A stretch of DNA of 64,000 nucleotides from Streptomyces sp. WM6386 (GTDB lineage Bacteria > Actinomycetota > Actinomycetes > Streptomycetales > Streptomycetaceae). A model generated the notes under the pieces. That model was not told the origin of the DNA. It searched no databases and saw only the letters and a list, made by a program, of their open reading frames with translations. Location of the stretch: assembly GCF_000972385.1 (NCBI RefSeq), contig NZ_JXTE01000034.1:22268-86267 (forward strand), read 5' to 3'. This document shows, in pieces, positions 25,851 to 34,269 of the stretch; the stretch's first letter is position 1, and each line of letters starts with the position of its first letter. The position numbers were made by a program, and so were the translations under genes.

Positions 25851-27116
25851 CTAAGGGACGAGGTTTTCGAGCGGAACGTGTGGGTCCGCCAGTGCCTCGG
25901 TGTCCACCTGTGTCTTCGAGCGAATCAGCTGTTGGACGGGCTCTGTGACGTCCCACACGTTCACGTTCATCCCGGCGAGCACGCGACGCTCCTTCACCCA
26001 GAACGCGATGAACTCACGCTTTCCTGCGTCCCCCCGAATCACCACTTCGTCGTACGACCCCGGGGGCGCCCAGCCGCTGTACTCCATCCCCAAGTCGTAC
26101 TGATCGGAGAAGAAATAGGGCACGCGGTCGTAGGCGAGGTCACGGCCGAGCATCGCGCGGGCCGCCGAGGGGCCGCCGTTGAGGGCGTTGGCCCAGTGCT
26201 CGACGCGCAGCCGGGTGTCGAAGAGGGCGTGGTGGAAGGAGGCCACGTCGCCGGCGGCGTAGATGTCGGGGTCGGAGGTGCGCAGCCGCTCGTCGACCGC
26301 GATCCCGCCGCCGCCGGCGCGCTCGGCGATCTCCAGTCCCGCGGCCTCGGCGAGGGCGATGCGCGGGGCGGCGCCGATCGCGGCGAGGACGTCGTGCGCC
26401 GGGTGTTCCTCGCCGTCGTCGGTGCGGGCGGCCAGCACCATGCCGTCCTGGCCGACGATCTCGGTCAGTTTCGCGCCGAAGTGGAAGCGGACGCCGCGCT
26501 CCCGGTGCAGGTCGGCGAAGAGCCCGCCGAGCTCGGGGCCCAGCACGGAGTGCAGGGGGGTCGGCTCGGGCTCCACGACGGTGACCTCGGCGCCGTACTC
26601 GCGGGCCGCCGCCGCGACCTCCAGGCCGATCCAGCCGGCGCCGGCGATCACGATGTGGCCGTTGTCCCGGCCGAGCGCGGCCAGCACTCCCTTGAGCCGT
26701 TCCGCGTGGGCGAGGCGGCGCAGATGGTGGACGCCCGCGAGGTCCGTGCCCGGGATGTCGAGGCGGCGGGGCTCGGCACCGGTGGCGATGAGGAGCTTGT
26801 CGTAGTGCACGAGCGTGCCGTCGTCGCCGAAGCGGACCGTCTTCGCCGTGCGGTCGATCGCGTCGACGGTCTGGCCGAGGTGCAGCTCGATGTCATTGCG
26901 CGCGTACCAGGCCGGCTCGTGCACGAAGACGCTGTCGCGCTCCTCCTTGCCGAGCAGATAGCCCTTGGACAGGGGCGGGCGCTCGTAGGGGTGATCGCGT
27001 TCGTCGCAGATCAGTATCACGCGGCCCGTGAAGCCCTCCGCGCGGAGCGTCCCGGCCGCCTTGGCGCCGGCGAGACCGCCTCCGACGATGACGAATGTCT
27101 GATCCGCGTCGACCAC
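25851..27116 (-). CDS. FAD-dependent ferredoxin/rubredoxin-type reductase
   Basis: A 421-residue NAD(P)H-dependent flavoprotein of the ferredoxin reductase type. It has two dinucleotide-binding motifs, VIVGGGLAGAKAAGTL (residues 9-24) for FAD and IVIAGAGWIGLEVAAAA (about 155-171) for NAD(P)H, and the second FAD motif DIYAAGDVASF (about 290). The C-terminal reductase domain follows. GAGGAGG precedes the GTG start. Such enzymes reduce ferredoxins serving P450s or oxygenases; no obvious partner lies next to it. Confidence 0.9.
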   Translation of the reverse strand: MVDADQTFVIVGGGLAGAKAAGTLRAEGFTGRVILICDERDHPYERPPLSKGYLLGKEERDSVFVHEPAWYARNDIELHLGQTVDAIDRTAKTVRFGDDGTLVHYDKLLIATGAEPRRLDIPGTDLAGVHHLRRLAHAERLKGVLAALGRDNGHIVIAGAGWIGLEVAAAAREYGAEVTVVEPEPTPLHSVLGPELGGLFADLHRERGVRFHFGAKLTEIVGQDGMVLAARTDDGEEHPAHDVLAAIGAAPRIALAEAAGLEIAERAGGGGIAVDERLRTSDPDIYAAGDVASFHHALFDTRLRVEHWANALNGGPSAARAMLGRDLAYDRVPYFFSDQYDLGMEYSGWAPPGSYDEVVIRGDAGKREFIAFWVKERRVLAGMNVNVWDVTEPVQQLIRSKTQVDTEALADPHVPLENLVP

Positions 27117-27293
27117 TTGATGCCTCCTCGTAAGGGTGCCGCCACATGGGAGCGTCCCGCACGGAGCGTGATGGGGGAAGAGGGAGTGGCCCGATCAGGC
27201 CACGGAGGGTCACGATCGGGCGCGTTTGGCGTCACCCATGGCACATATGTCGCACGAGTACCCGGCCAGGAGCACGCGCACACGACAGCGCTG

Positions 27294-28547
27294 TCATGCC
27301 TGGCCCGTCAGCCGTGCGTGCAGCGAGCGGGCCGAGGCGTCGGTGAGGGAGGCGATCTGGTCGACGATCACGCGCTTGCGGGCGCGGTCGTCGGGGGCCT
27401 GGTCGAAGATCGCGCGGAACTGCGGCTCCAGGCCGTCCGGGGCACGGCGGGTGAGCGCCTCGGCGAGTTCGGCGACCACGATCCGCTGGTCCGCGCGCAG
27501 CCGCTCCTGCTCGGCGCGCTGCATGACGTAACGGTCGGCGACCGCCTTGAGGACCGCGCACTCCAGCCGGGTCTCGTGCGGTACGACGAGTTCGGCGGTG
27601 TAGCGGGTCAGGCGCCCGGTGCCGTACCGCGCGCGTGTGGCGGCCTCCGCGGCGAGGCAGAAGTGGCCGATGAGCTGGCTGGTGGCGTCCTTCAGGCGGG
27701 CCTGGGCCACGGCCGAGCCGTCGTAGCCGTGCGGCCACCAGGGCTGGTCCTGGAGCCGGTCGAGGGCCGCCGCGAGTTCCGCCGGGTCGGTGTCCTGCGG
27801 GACGTACCGGCCGAGGGCCACCGCGAAGACCGCCTCGCGTTCGGGTTCCGCGTGCAGGTAGTTGGGGTCGATGTGGCCGGCGTGCAGTCCGTCCTCGACG
27901 TCGTGGACCGAGTACGCCACGTCGTCGGACCAGTCCATGACCTGGGCCTCGAAGGTGGTGCGGGTGCCGGGGGCGGCTTTGCGGACCCAGTCGAAGACGG
28001 GGCGGTCGTCGTCGTACACACCGAACTTGGGGCTCTTGGGGTCCGTGGGGTGGGCGCCTCTGGGCCAGGGGTACTTGGTGGCCGCGTCGAGGGCGGCCCG
28101 GGTGAGGTTGAGGCCGACGGAGCCTTCGGGGGTGAAGCGTTTGGGTTCGATGCGGGTGAGGAGTCTGAGGGACTGGGCATTGCCCTCGAAGCCGCCGCAG
28201 TCCTCGGCGAATTCGTTCAGTGCCTGTTCGCCGTTGTGACCGAAGGGGGGGTGGCCGAGGTCGTGGGCGAGGCAGGCGGCTTCCACCAGGTCCGGGTCAC
28301 AGCCGAGGGCCGCGCCCAGCTCGCGGCCTACTTGGGCGCATTCCAGGGAGTGCGTGAGACGGGTGCGAGGACTGGCGTCCCAGGCCTGGCTGCGGGTTCC
28401 GGGGGTGACGACCTGGGTTTTGCCGGCTAGGCGTCGGAGGGCCGATGAGTGCAGGATGCGGGCGCGGTCGCGTTGGAAGGCGGTGCGGCCGGGGCGTTTG
28501 TCCGGTTCCGGGGCCCAGCGTTCGGTTGACTCCAGGTCGTACGACAT
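27294..28547 (-). CDS. dgt: Deoxyguanosinetriphosphate triphosphohydrolase-like protein
   Basis: A 417-residue HD-domain dNTPase that removes triphosphate from dGTP or related dNTPs. Metal-binding HD residues are readable in [16 protein letters not shown] and [15 protein letters not shown] (about 60-105); [15 protein letters not shown] near 215 supplies another conserved Asp. Family proteins of this length are class dGTPase-like type 2. It is in the dnaG region, consistent with a link between nucleotide pools and replication. Start at ATG 28547 gives the expected MSYDL N-terminus. Confidence 0.93.
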   Translation of the reverse strand: MSYDLESTERWAPEPDKRPGRTAFQRDRARILHSSALRRLAGKTQVVTPGTRSQAWDASPRTRLTHSLECAQVGRELGAALGCDPDLVEAACLAHDLGHPPFGHNGEQALNEFAEDCGGFEGNAQSLRLLTRIEPKRFTPEGSVGLNLTRAALDAATKYPWPRGAHPTDPKSPKFGVYDDDRPVFDWVRKAAPGTRTTFEAQVMDWSDDVAYSVHDVEDGLHAGHIDPNYLHAEPEREAVFAVALGRYVPQDTDPAELAAALDRLQDQPWWPHGYDGSAVAQARLKDATSQLIGHFCLAAEAATRARYGTGRLTRYTAELVVPHETRLECAVLKAVADRYVMQRAEQERLRADQRIVVAELAEALTRRAPDGLEPQFRAIFDQAPDDRARKRVIVDQIASLTDASARSLHARLTGQA

Positions 28548-28608
28548 GTCTCGACAGTACGGGCAGGGACTGACAAACGGAGTGCGCCTTCGCGTCTGCC
28601 GGGCTCTG

Positions 28609-29496
28609 TTATCCCGCGAGCGCGGGTAGTTCGTGGCTGATCGCGCCGTTCCCCGCGCCCCTTGCGTGGGTCATCTGGTCGTACCTGTGCAAGAGCAACC
28701 GCGCCATCGCGGGATGCGTGCCCAGCGGGGCCGATGCGATCCATGGCGCCGCCTGCGCGCACTCCGTCGCGAAGCGGCCGGGGGCTGTGAAGTAGGAGGC
28801 GATCGCTACGCGGTCGAAGCCTCGGGCCTTCAGGGCGGCTATGGCATCCGGGACTCTGGGCGCCGCCGTCGTGGCGAAGGCCGGGACCACCGGGACGCCC
28901 AGGCGGGTCGACAGCAGAGAGGCGGTACGAGCCGTGTCGACCTTCGACTCCGGGTCCCGGGAGCCCGCCGCCGCCAGGACGACCGCACTGCCCGCGCGCG
29001 GGGTGTCCTCCCAGCCGGCCTCGACCAGGCGGGAGTACAGGGTCTCCACCAGGAGGGGGTGCGGGCCCAGCGGGGCGGCCACGCGTGCGCGTACCCGGGT
29101 CGCGGCGGCCATCTCGGGGATGTCGCGCTTGACGTGGTAGCCGCGGCTGAGCAGGAGCGGGACGAGGATGGCCTCGCGGTCGCCGAGGGCGGCGAGGGTG
29201 TCGGGCAGCAGGGGCTCGTTCAGCTCGATGTGGCCGAGCTGGACGGACAGACCGGGGCGCAGGGCACGGACCTTGTCGAGGAGTGTGCGTACGGTGCTCA
29301 GGGCACGCGGGTCGCGGCTGCCGTGGGCGACGACGACGAGCGCGGGCGGTTCGGGGCGCCGCCTGCCGTCGAGCGACACGAGGCTGAGCTGGCTGGCGAG
29401 CTGGCTGCTGATCCGGTTCATGAGGTGCGCCGTACTGTCGAAGTGGACTGCCTTGGACTCGTCGCGAGGAGCTACCGAATTACTCGACGCCGTCAT
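28609..29496 (-). CDS. Sirohydrochlorin chelatase (CbiX/SirB type)
   Basis: A 295-residue protein with two tandem chelatase halves. The first has [17 protein letters not shown] (about 53-69) and [17 protein letters not shown], carrying the metal-coordinating histidines; the second half starts [15 protein letters not shown], with Ala in place of the first His. Such enzymes insert Fe or Co into sirohydrochlorin. Here siroheme for NirB is the likely product. The last ~18 codons ([18 protein letters not shown] region) are formed by an arm of a dispersed Streptomyces repeat, so the native C-terminus may have been replaced. Confidence 0.88.
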   Translation of the reverse strand: MTASSNSVAPRDESKAVHFDSTAHLMNRISSQLASQLSLVSLDGRRRPEPPALVVVAHGSRDPRALSTVRTLLDKVRALRPGLSVQLGHIELNEPLLPDTLAALGDREAILVPLLLSRGYHVKRDIPEMAAATRVRARVAAPLGPHPLLVETLYSRLVEAGWEDTPRAGSAVVLAAAGSRDPESKVDTARTASLLSTRLGVPVVPAFATTAAPRVPDAIAALKARGFDRVAIASYFTAPGRFATECAQAAPWIASAPLGTHPAMARLLLHRYDQMTHARGAGNGAISHELPALAG

Positions 29497-29707
29497 GGAC
29501 CGATGGTGGCGGCGGGAGGTTGCCGCCCCGTTGCGCGAAGATAACGGGGATTTTCCGTGGGTTCACGGTGGGGTGGTAGGGCTTTGTGAGGCGGCCTGAC
29601 CTGCGGTTTCGCTGGCGCTGGTGAGGCTGGTCACGTGCCCTTCGGCGAACCGCGGAGGCTTACATCACGTCCCTGACTGTCGAAGGACGACCAGGGAGGG
29701 ACCGCCC

Positions 29708-30394
29708 GTGAGACTGCGCAGGCCGCGGAGGCCACGTATCCCCCGCACCCGTACCGGGCAGCGGCGGCTGGTGCAGGCCGTGATGCTCGGGTGCGTACTG
29801 GCGCTGCTGCCGGCGACCTGGATGTACGTCGTGACGGGCGACCGGCTGCGCACGACCGCGGACGTGCCGCACACCGAGGTCGCCGTCGTCTTCGGCGCGG
29901 GGCTGTGGAACGACGAGCCGTCGCCGTACCTCGCCCACCGGCTGGACGCGGCGGCGAAGCTGTACCGCGAGGGCCGGATCGAGGTCGTCCTCGTGACCGG
30001 CGACAACAGCCGCGAGGACTACGACGAGCCCGACGCCATGCGCGCCTATCTGACCGAGCACGGCGTTCCCGACCGGCGCATCGTCAGCGACTACGCCGGG
30101 TTCGACACCTGGGACTCCTGCGTCCGCGCCAAGAAGATCTTCGGCGTCGACCGGGCCGTCCTGATCAGTCAGGGCTTCCACATCCGGCGGGCCGTCGCGC
30201 TGTGCCAGCAGGCCGGTGTGACGTCGTACGGCATCGGGGTCGAGGCCAAGCACGACGCCACCTGGTACTACGGCGGGGTGCGGGAGGTCATCGCGGCCGG
30301 CAAGGCGGCCCTGGACGCGGTCTTCGAGCCGGATCCCCGGTTCCTGGGCCCCGAGGAACCGGGGGTCGGACAGGCGCTCGCTAGCGCCCGGTGA
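29708..30394 (+). CDS. SanA/YdcF-like DUF218 membrane protein
   Basis: A 228-residue protein with a basic N-terminus, one membrane helix (about 23-42, LVQAVMLGCVLALLPATWMY) and an extracytoplasmic DUF218 domain: AVVFGAGLWNDEPSPYLAHR, VLVTGDNSREDYDEPDAM, and SQGFHIRRAVALCQQAG. E. coli SanA, implicated in vancomycin exclusion and envelope function, is the nearest named relative. The GTG at 29708 follows AGGGAGG. Its 3' end overlaps the convergent enoyl-CoA hydratase by 14 bases. Confidence 0.87.
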   Translation: MRLRRPRRPRIPRTRTGQRRLVQAVMLGCVLALLPATWMYVVTGDRLRTTADVPHTEVAVVFGAGLWNDEPSPYLAHRLDAAAKLYREGRIEVVLVTGDNSREDYDEPDAMRAYLTEHGVPDRRIVSDYAGFDTWDSCVRAKKIFGVDRAVLISQGFHIRRAVALCQQAGVTSYGIGVEAKHDATWYYGGVREVIAAGKAALDAVFEPDPRFLGPEEPGVGQALASAR

Positions 30395-31148
30395 AGCGCG
30401 GGGCGCGTTTCTCCAGGAAGGCGGCCATGCCCTCCTTCTGGTCGTGGGTCGCGAACAGGGCGTGGAACACGCGGCGTTCGTAGCGGATGCCGTCGCGCAG
30501 GCCCGTCTCCAGGGACCGGTCGACGCAGTCGCGGGCGGCCCTGACCGCCGTGCGGCCGTACGAGGCGATCGTCTCGGCCGCCTCCAGGGCCTCCGCGAGG
30601 ACCCGTTCGTCGGGGACGACCCGGGAGACCAGGCCGGCGCTCTCCGCCTCCCTCGCGTCCATCGTGCGGCCGGTGAGGACCAGGTCCATGGCCTTGGCCC
30701 GGCCGACGAGACGGGTCAGGCGTTGGGTGCCGCCGATGCCGGGGATCACGCCGAGCTTGATCTCGGGCTGGCCGAACACCGCCGACTCCCCCGCGATCAC
30801 GAGGTCGCACATCATCGCCAGTTCGCAACCTCCGCCCAGGGCATGGCCGTTGACGGCGGCGATCTTCGGGGTGCGCAGGTCCGCGAACTCCTCCCATGCG
30901 CGGAAGTAGTCCTCCGCGGCCATGTCCACGGCCGTCCTCGCGGCCATCTCCTTGATGTCGGCGCCCGCCGCGAAGACCTTCTCCGAGCCGGTGACGACGA
31001 AGCAGCCGATCTCGGGGTCCGCGTCCAACGGGCGCAGGGCGTCAAGGAGTTCGGTCAGGAGCTCGCCGCTCAGCGCGTTGCGGACGTGGGGGCGGTGCAG
31101 GCGTACGGCCACGACACGGCCGTAGCGCTCGATCTTTAGCGTGTTCAT
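30381..31148 (-). CDS. Enoyl-CoA hydratase/isomerase
   Basis: A 255-residue crotonase. The oxyanion-hole segments are FAAGADIKEMAA (about 60) and VNGHALGGGCELAMMCD (about 97-113); both catalytic glutamates are present (GGCELA and QPEIKLGVIPG, about 125-135). This supports true hydratase activity on 2-enoyl-CoA in fatty-acid or aromatic acid breakdown. It lies 15 bases upstream-to-stop from the membrane reductase gene on the same strand, so the two are probably co-transcribed, though no functional tie is clear. Confidence 0.9.
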   Translation of the reverse strand: MNTLKIERYGRVVAVRLHRPHVRNALSGELLTELLDALRPLDADPEIGCFVVTGSEKVFAAGADIKEMAARTAVDMAAEDYFRAWEEFADLRTPKIAAVNGHALGGGCELAMMCDLVIAGESAVFGQPEIKLGVIPGIGGTQRLTRLVGRAKAMDLVLTGRTMDAREAESAGLVSRVVPDERVLAEALEAAETIASYGRTAVRAARDCVDRSLETGLRDGIRYERRVFHALFATHDQKEGMAAFLEKRAPRFTGR

Positions 31149-31163
31149 TTCTCCTCCGTGGAA

Positions 31164-32411
31164 TCACGAGTCCCAGATCGCGCCGTACGCCGGAATCCCC
31201 CGCTGTTCCAGGCCGTGCACCACCTGCCAGGTCAGCTTCTTGTTGCTGATGCAGATCACCGCCTCGGCGCCGAAGTCGCGGTAGGCGGCGTACGCGAGGC
31301 GCACCATGTCGGGCTTGCCGTCGCGGGAGGTGTCCCAGATCAGGGCGTGGGGCTGGACGGCGAGGATCTCGTCGACGAGGGCGTCGCCGTAGGTGGTGCG
31401 CGGGTCGCGGGTCGCCCAGACCAGGCGGGAGGGGACCTCGGCGGCCAGGAGGTGCGGGAGGCAGGGGCCGATACCGCTGCCGGTCGCCACGTAGACCACC
31501 TTCGTGAAGAGGGTCTCGATGTTGGCGACTCCGGCCGTGGTGATGCCTTTCACCCAGATCCGGTTCGGCATGTCGTCGATGAAGTCGCCCGTCCAGTCAC
31601 CGGCCCGGGAGATCGTCAGCCGGAAGCCGGGCTCGCCGGGGGCCGGGACGTTGGCGAAGGAGTGCCATTCCTTCAGCGGGCTGCGGCTGATGGCCGTGGA
31701 GGAGCCCGCGAAGGGGGTCTCGCCGTGGTCGAAGCGGGCCAGCACCACGTGCGGGGAGGGGCGTTCGACGCGTACGTCGACCTTGCGCAGGCGCAGCCAC
31801 GGCAGGGCGACGCTGAAGGTGACGACCGACAGGACCGCCACCTCCACCGGACCCGGGGCCGCCAGGAGCGTGTGCGTCCAGAAGAGGGCGAGGGCCGTCC
31901 AGCCGCCGAAGCGGTGGATCTTCTCGAAGTGGTCGTGGTGGCGGGAGCGGAAGGGAGGCAGGGCGGTGGCGATGATCAGCGCGAGGAGGGCCGTCAGGGT
32001 CCAGCCCACCGCCATGAGCGGGCCGTCGGTGGTGCTGATCGTGAGCGCCAGGAACCAGCTCGCCCCCGCCAGCGCCCCGCCCACGTGCACTCCGCCGAAG
32101 TGGTACACCTTCCCCAGCGTCCAGCGGACCTTCAGCGGCCAGCTGGTCGGCGCCCAGGTGGCCAGCTTGAAGAGGAGGTTGATGACGTACTGCTGGCGGA
32201 CCAGGATCGCGAGCGCGAGGTTCGCGAGGGCCGCGTGGCCCATGGTGCGGGTCGAGGGGGTCCAACTCGCGTACAGGAAGACCAGGTTGGCCGTCAGTAC
32301 CAGTGCCGCCAGGCGGTTGTGGTGCATCAGCCGCGGGTGCTTCAGCAGTCGGCGCGGGGCCGGGGTCCGCGGGGGCAGTTCCACCGACCGGCGCTCGAGT
32401 GAGGTCGTCAT
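31164..32411 (-). CDS. Integral membrane oxidoreductase-like protein (TmpA-like)
   Basis: A 415-residue protein. The first ~200 residues have about five hydrophobic helices with paired histidines (YHFGGVHVGG, HHDHFEKIHRFGG, WTHTLL). The C-terminal half resembles a flavin/NAD(P)-binding reductase module: VVYVATGSGIGPCLPHLLA (nucleotide-binding glycine loop, about 290-308), LVWATRDP, and a short IWDS C-terminus. This layout recalls fungal TmpA and ferric-reductase-type proteins. The start overlaps the adenylation gene's stop (ATGA). Role unknown; together they look like an activation-plus-reduction pair. Confidence 0.68.
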   Translation of the reverse strand: MTTSLERRSVELPPRTPAPRRLLKHPRLMHHNRLAALVLTANLVFLYASWTPSTRTMGHAALANLALAILVRQQYVINLLFKLATWAPTSWPLKVRWTLGKVYHFGGVHVGGALAGASWFLALTISTTDGPLMAVGWTLTALLALIIATALPPFRSRHHDHFEKIHRFGGWTALALFWTHTLLAAPGPVEVAVLSVVTFSVALPWLRLRKVDVRVERPSPHVVLARFDHGETPFAGSSTAISRSPLKEWHSFANVPAPGEPGFRLTISRAGDWTGDFIDDMPNRIWVKGITTAGVANIETLFTKVVYVATGSGIGPCLPHLLAAEVPSRLVWATRDPRTTYGDALVDEILAVQPHALIWDTSRDGKPDMVRLAYAAYRDFGAEAVICISNKKLTWQVVHGLEQRGIPAYGAIWDS

Positions 32412-33955
32412 CGGGACACCACCGTGCGCTCCTCGGCCAGCCGTAGCAGCGCCGCTTTGTCGATCTTGCCGCGGTCCGTCTCGGGCAGATGCCTCAGGGC
32501 CATGACACTCTCGGGCACGCAGTAGTACGGCAGCGCGTCCGCCACCGCGCGCCTTGCCGTGTCGGGGTCGACGTCGGCCGGGGTGACGAAGGAGACCAGG
32601 GTGCGGGCGTCCTGCTTCAGGGTCACCGCACGCCGGCAGCCCTCGACCGACTCCAGCACCGAGGAGACGGAGTCGAGTTCGACGCGGAAGCCGCGCACCT
32701 TGACCTGGTCGTCGGTGCGGCCGAGGTGTTCCAGTTCGCCCTCGGGCGTCCAGCGGCCGAGGTCCCGGGTGCGGAACATGCGGTGGCCGGCGCCGAGGAA
32801 GGGGTCGGGGGCGTAGCGCTCCGCGTTGAGCCGGTCGTTCTCCAGGTAGCCCACCGAGACACAGTCGCCGCCCGCCCACATCTCGCCGACCTCACCGATG
32901 GGGAGCGGGCGCAGGTCGGCGTCGAGGACGTAGACCGTGTTGTTGGGGGTGGGGCGGCCGATGGTGAGGAGCTGGGAGGACACCTCGTGGCGGCGCATCG
33001 TGTTGACGATGGTCGTCTCCGTCGGACCGCAGCAGTTGTAGAACGTCGCCTGGCGGGCCCAGCTATCGGCGAGCGGGCGCGGGCAGGGCTCCCCCGCCAC
33101 CGCCACCGTGCGCACGCGCGGGCACCTCGCCGGGTCGATGCCGGACAGGACCGTCGGGGTGGCGATGACGACGTCCGCGCCGCGGGCCGCCGCCGTGATG
33201 TCCTTGCCGCGGATGACGAGGGTGGCGCCGTGGGCGAGGCAGCCGAGGATCTCCCAGGCGGCCATGTCGAAGGCGATGTTGAGGAGTTGGGCGACCCGGT
33301 CGCCGGGGCGGATGCCGAGGTCGCCGGAGGCGGTGAGGAGGATGTTGGCGACGTTGCGGTGGGTGACCTTCACTCCGTTGGGGCGGCCGGTGGTGCCGGA
33401 GGTGAACAGCACGTAGCAGCCGTCGTCGGGGTGTACCCGGACGTCCGGTCTCGGTCCGGGGGCGGCGGTGCGGGGGCCCGGGACGTACGGCAGCGGCTCG
33501 TCGAGGGCGATCAGATGGTGGCCCGGCGGCAGCGGGACGCGGTGGGCGTGCTCGGCGACGGTGAGCACGACGCGGGTGCGGGCGGCGCGGATCACGTGGG
33601 CGAGCTGGGAGGCGGGGGCGAGGCCGACGTCCTGGGGGACGTAGGCGGCGCCCGCCTTCAGGATGCCGAGGAGGCCGACGAGCATCGGCACGGAGCGGCG
33701 GACGAAGAGACCGACGTTATCGCCGGGGCGCACACCCTGGCGGATCAGACGGGCGGCGAGGGCGTCGGCGCAGCGGTCGAGCTCGCCGTAGGTGATCCGG
33801 GCGCCGAGGTGTTCGGCGGCGACGGCATGCGGGGCGGCGGCCGCCTGTCGCTCGACGGCGTGGTGGATCAGCGGATCCGGGACGGGGACGGCCGGGCCGA
33901 AGCCGTACCGGTGGAAGAGGTGCTGGTCGCGGGGGGTTAAATGGCGCAGGGGCAT
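32408..33955 (-). CDS. Stand-alone NRPS-like adenylation enzyme
   Basis: A 515-residue acyl/aminoacyl adenylate-forming enzyme. Core motifs: A3 LFTSGTTGRPNGVKVTH (about 215), A4 FDMAAWE with the Asp used by amino-acid-activating domains, A5 NCCGPTETT, A7/A8 FRTRDLGRWTPEGELEHLGR and DDQVKVRGFRVE, A10 ETDRGKIDKAAL with the catalytic Lys. No carrier or condensation domain follows. The ATG at 33955 has AGGAGG 11 bases upstream. It is coupled to the membrane oxidoreductase, suggesting activation of a carboxylic or amino acid whose product is handled at the membrane. Confidence 0.82.
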   Translation of the reverse strand: MPLRHLTPRDQHLFHRYGFGPAVPVPDPLIHHAVERQAAAAPHAVAAEHLGARITYGELDRCADALAARLIRQGVRPGDNVGLFVRRSVPMLVGLLGILKAGAAYVPQDVGLAPASQLAHVIRAARTRVVLTVAEHAHRVPLPPGHHLIALDEPLPYVPGPRTAAPGPRPDVRVHPDDGCYVLFTSGTTGRPNGVKVTHRNVANILLTASGDLGIRPGDRVAQLLNIAFDMAAWEILGCLAHGATLVIRGKDITAAARGADVVIATPTVLSGIDPARCPRVRTVAVAGEPCPRPLADSWARQATFYNCCGPTETTIVNTMRRHEVSSQLLTIGRPTPNNTVYVLDADLRPLPIGEVGEMWAGGDCVSVGYLENDRLNAERYAPDPFLGAGHRMFRTRDLGRWTPEGELEHLGRTDDQVKVRGFRVELDSVSSVLESVEGCRRAVTLKQDARTLVSFVTPADVDPDTARRAVADALPYYCVPESVMALRHLPETDRGKIDKAALLRLAEERTVVSR

Positions 33956-34219
33956 GCTGGGGAAACCTCCTGGCTGGCTTTTCGCGTGAGAGATTGCCTG
34001 GCGCCAAGCTGGATCCGCGCTCGACTGTAGCTCCGGTTTTTCAACTCTCAACGACGCGTCATCGGCCAACCGCGAGGCGGAACGAGCCACATGTGACGTC
34101 TTTCACAGCAGAGGCAACTTTCGCCACAGTCGGCGGCGACTCGGGGTGGGCACCTGTGCGCCCGGCCGGGCAGCCTCACCGCGCCCGGCGTCCGGCGGGG
34201 AGGTCGCCGTCCCGCTCGC
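33956..34219. promoter_or_regulatory. Divergent intergenic region with Crp-like site
   Basis: This region separates the adenylation gene (minus) from nasA (plus). TGTGACGTCTTTCACA (34092-34107) is a perfect TGTGA-N6-TCACA palindrome and also fits the GTG-N8-CAC spacing known for Streptomyces Crp targets. No other gene is seen. Control of either or both genes is possible. Confidence 0.55.
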
Positions 34220-34257
34220 GTAACAGGGAGCCGTCGCGCACGTAACACGGCGGAAGC
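34220..34257 (+). promoter_or_regulatory. GlnR-like box upstream of nasA
   Basis: Four half-sites occur with exact six-base spacing: GTAAC (34220), CCGTC (34231), GTAAC (34242), GAAGC (34253). This fits the Streptomyces GlnR consensus of alternating GTnAC and GAAAC boxes, except for the second half-site. It ends 12 bases before the nasA start. GlnR controls nitrate and nitrite assimilation in Streptomyces, so nitrogen control of nasA is likely. Confidence 0.65.
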
Positions 34258-34269
34258 ACGCTGAGGAGC

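Noticed and set aside
32408..33955. Full NRPS module
   Set aside because: No condensation or carrier domain follows the adenylation core, and the gene ends right after the A10 motif.
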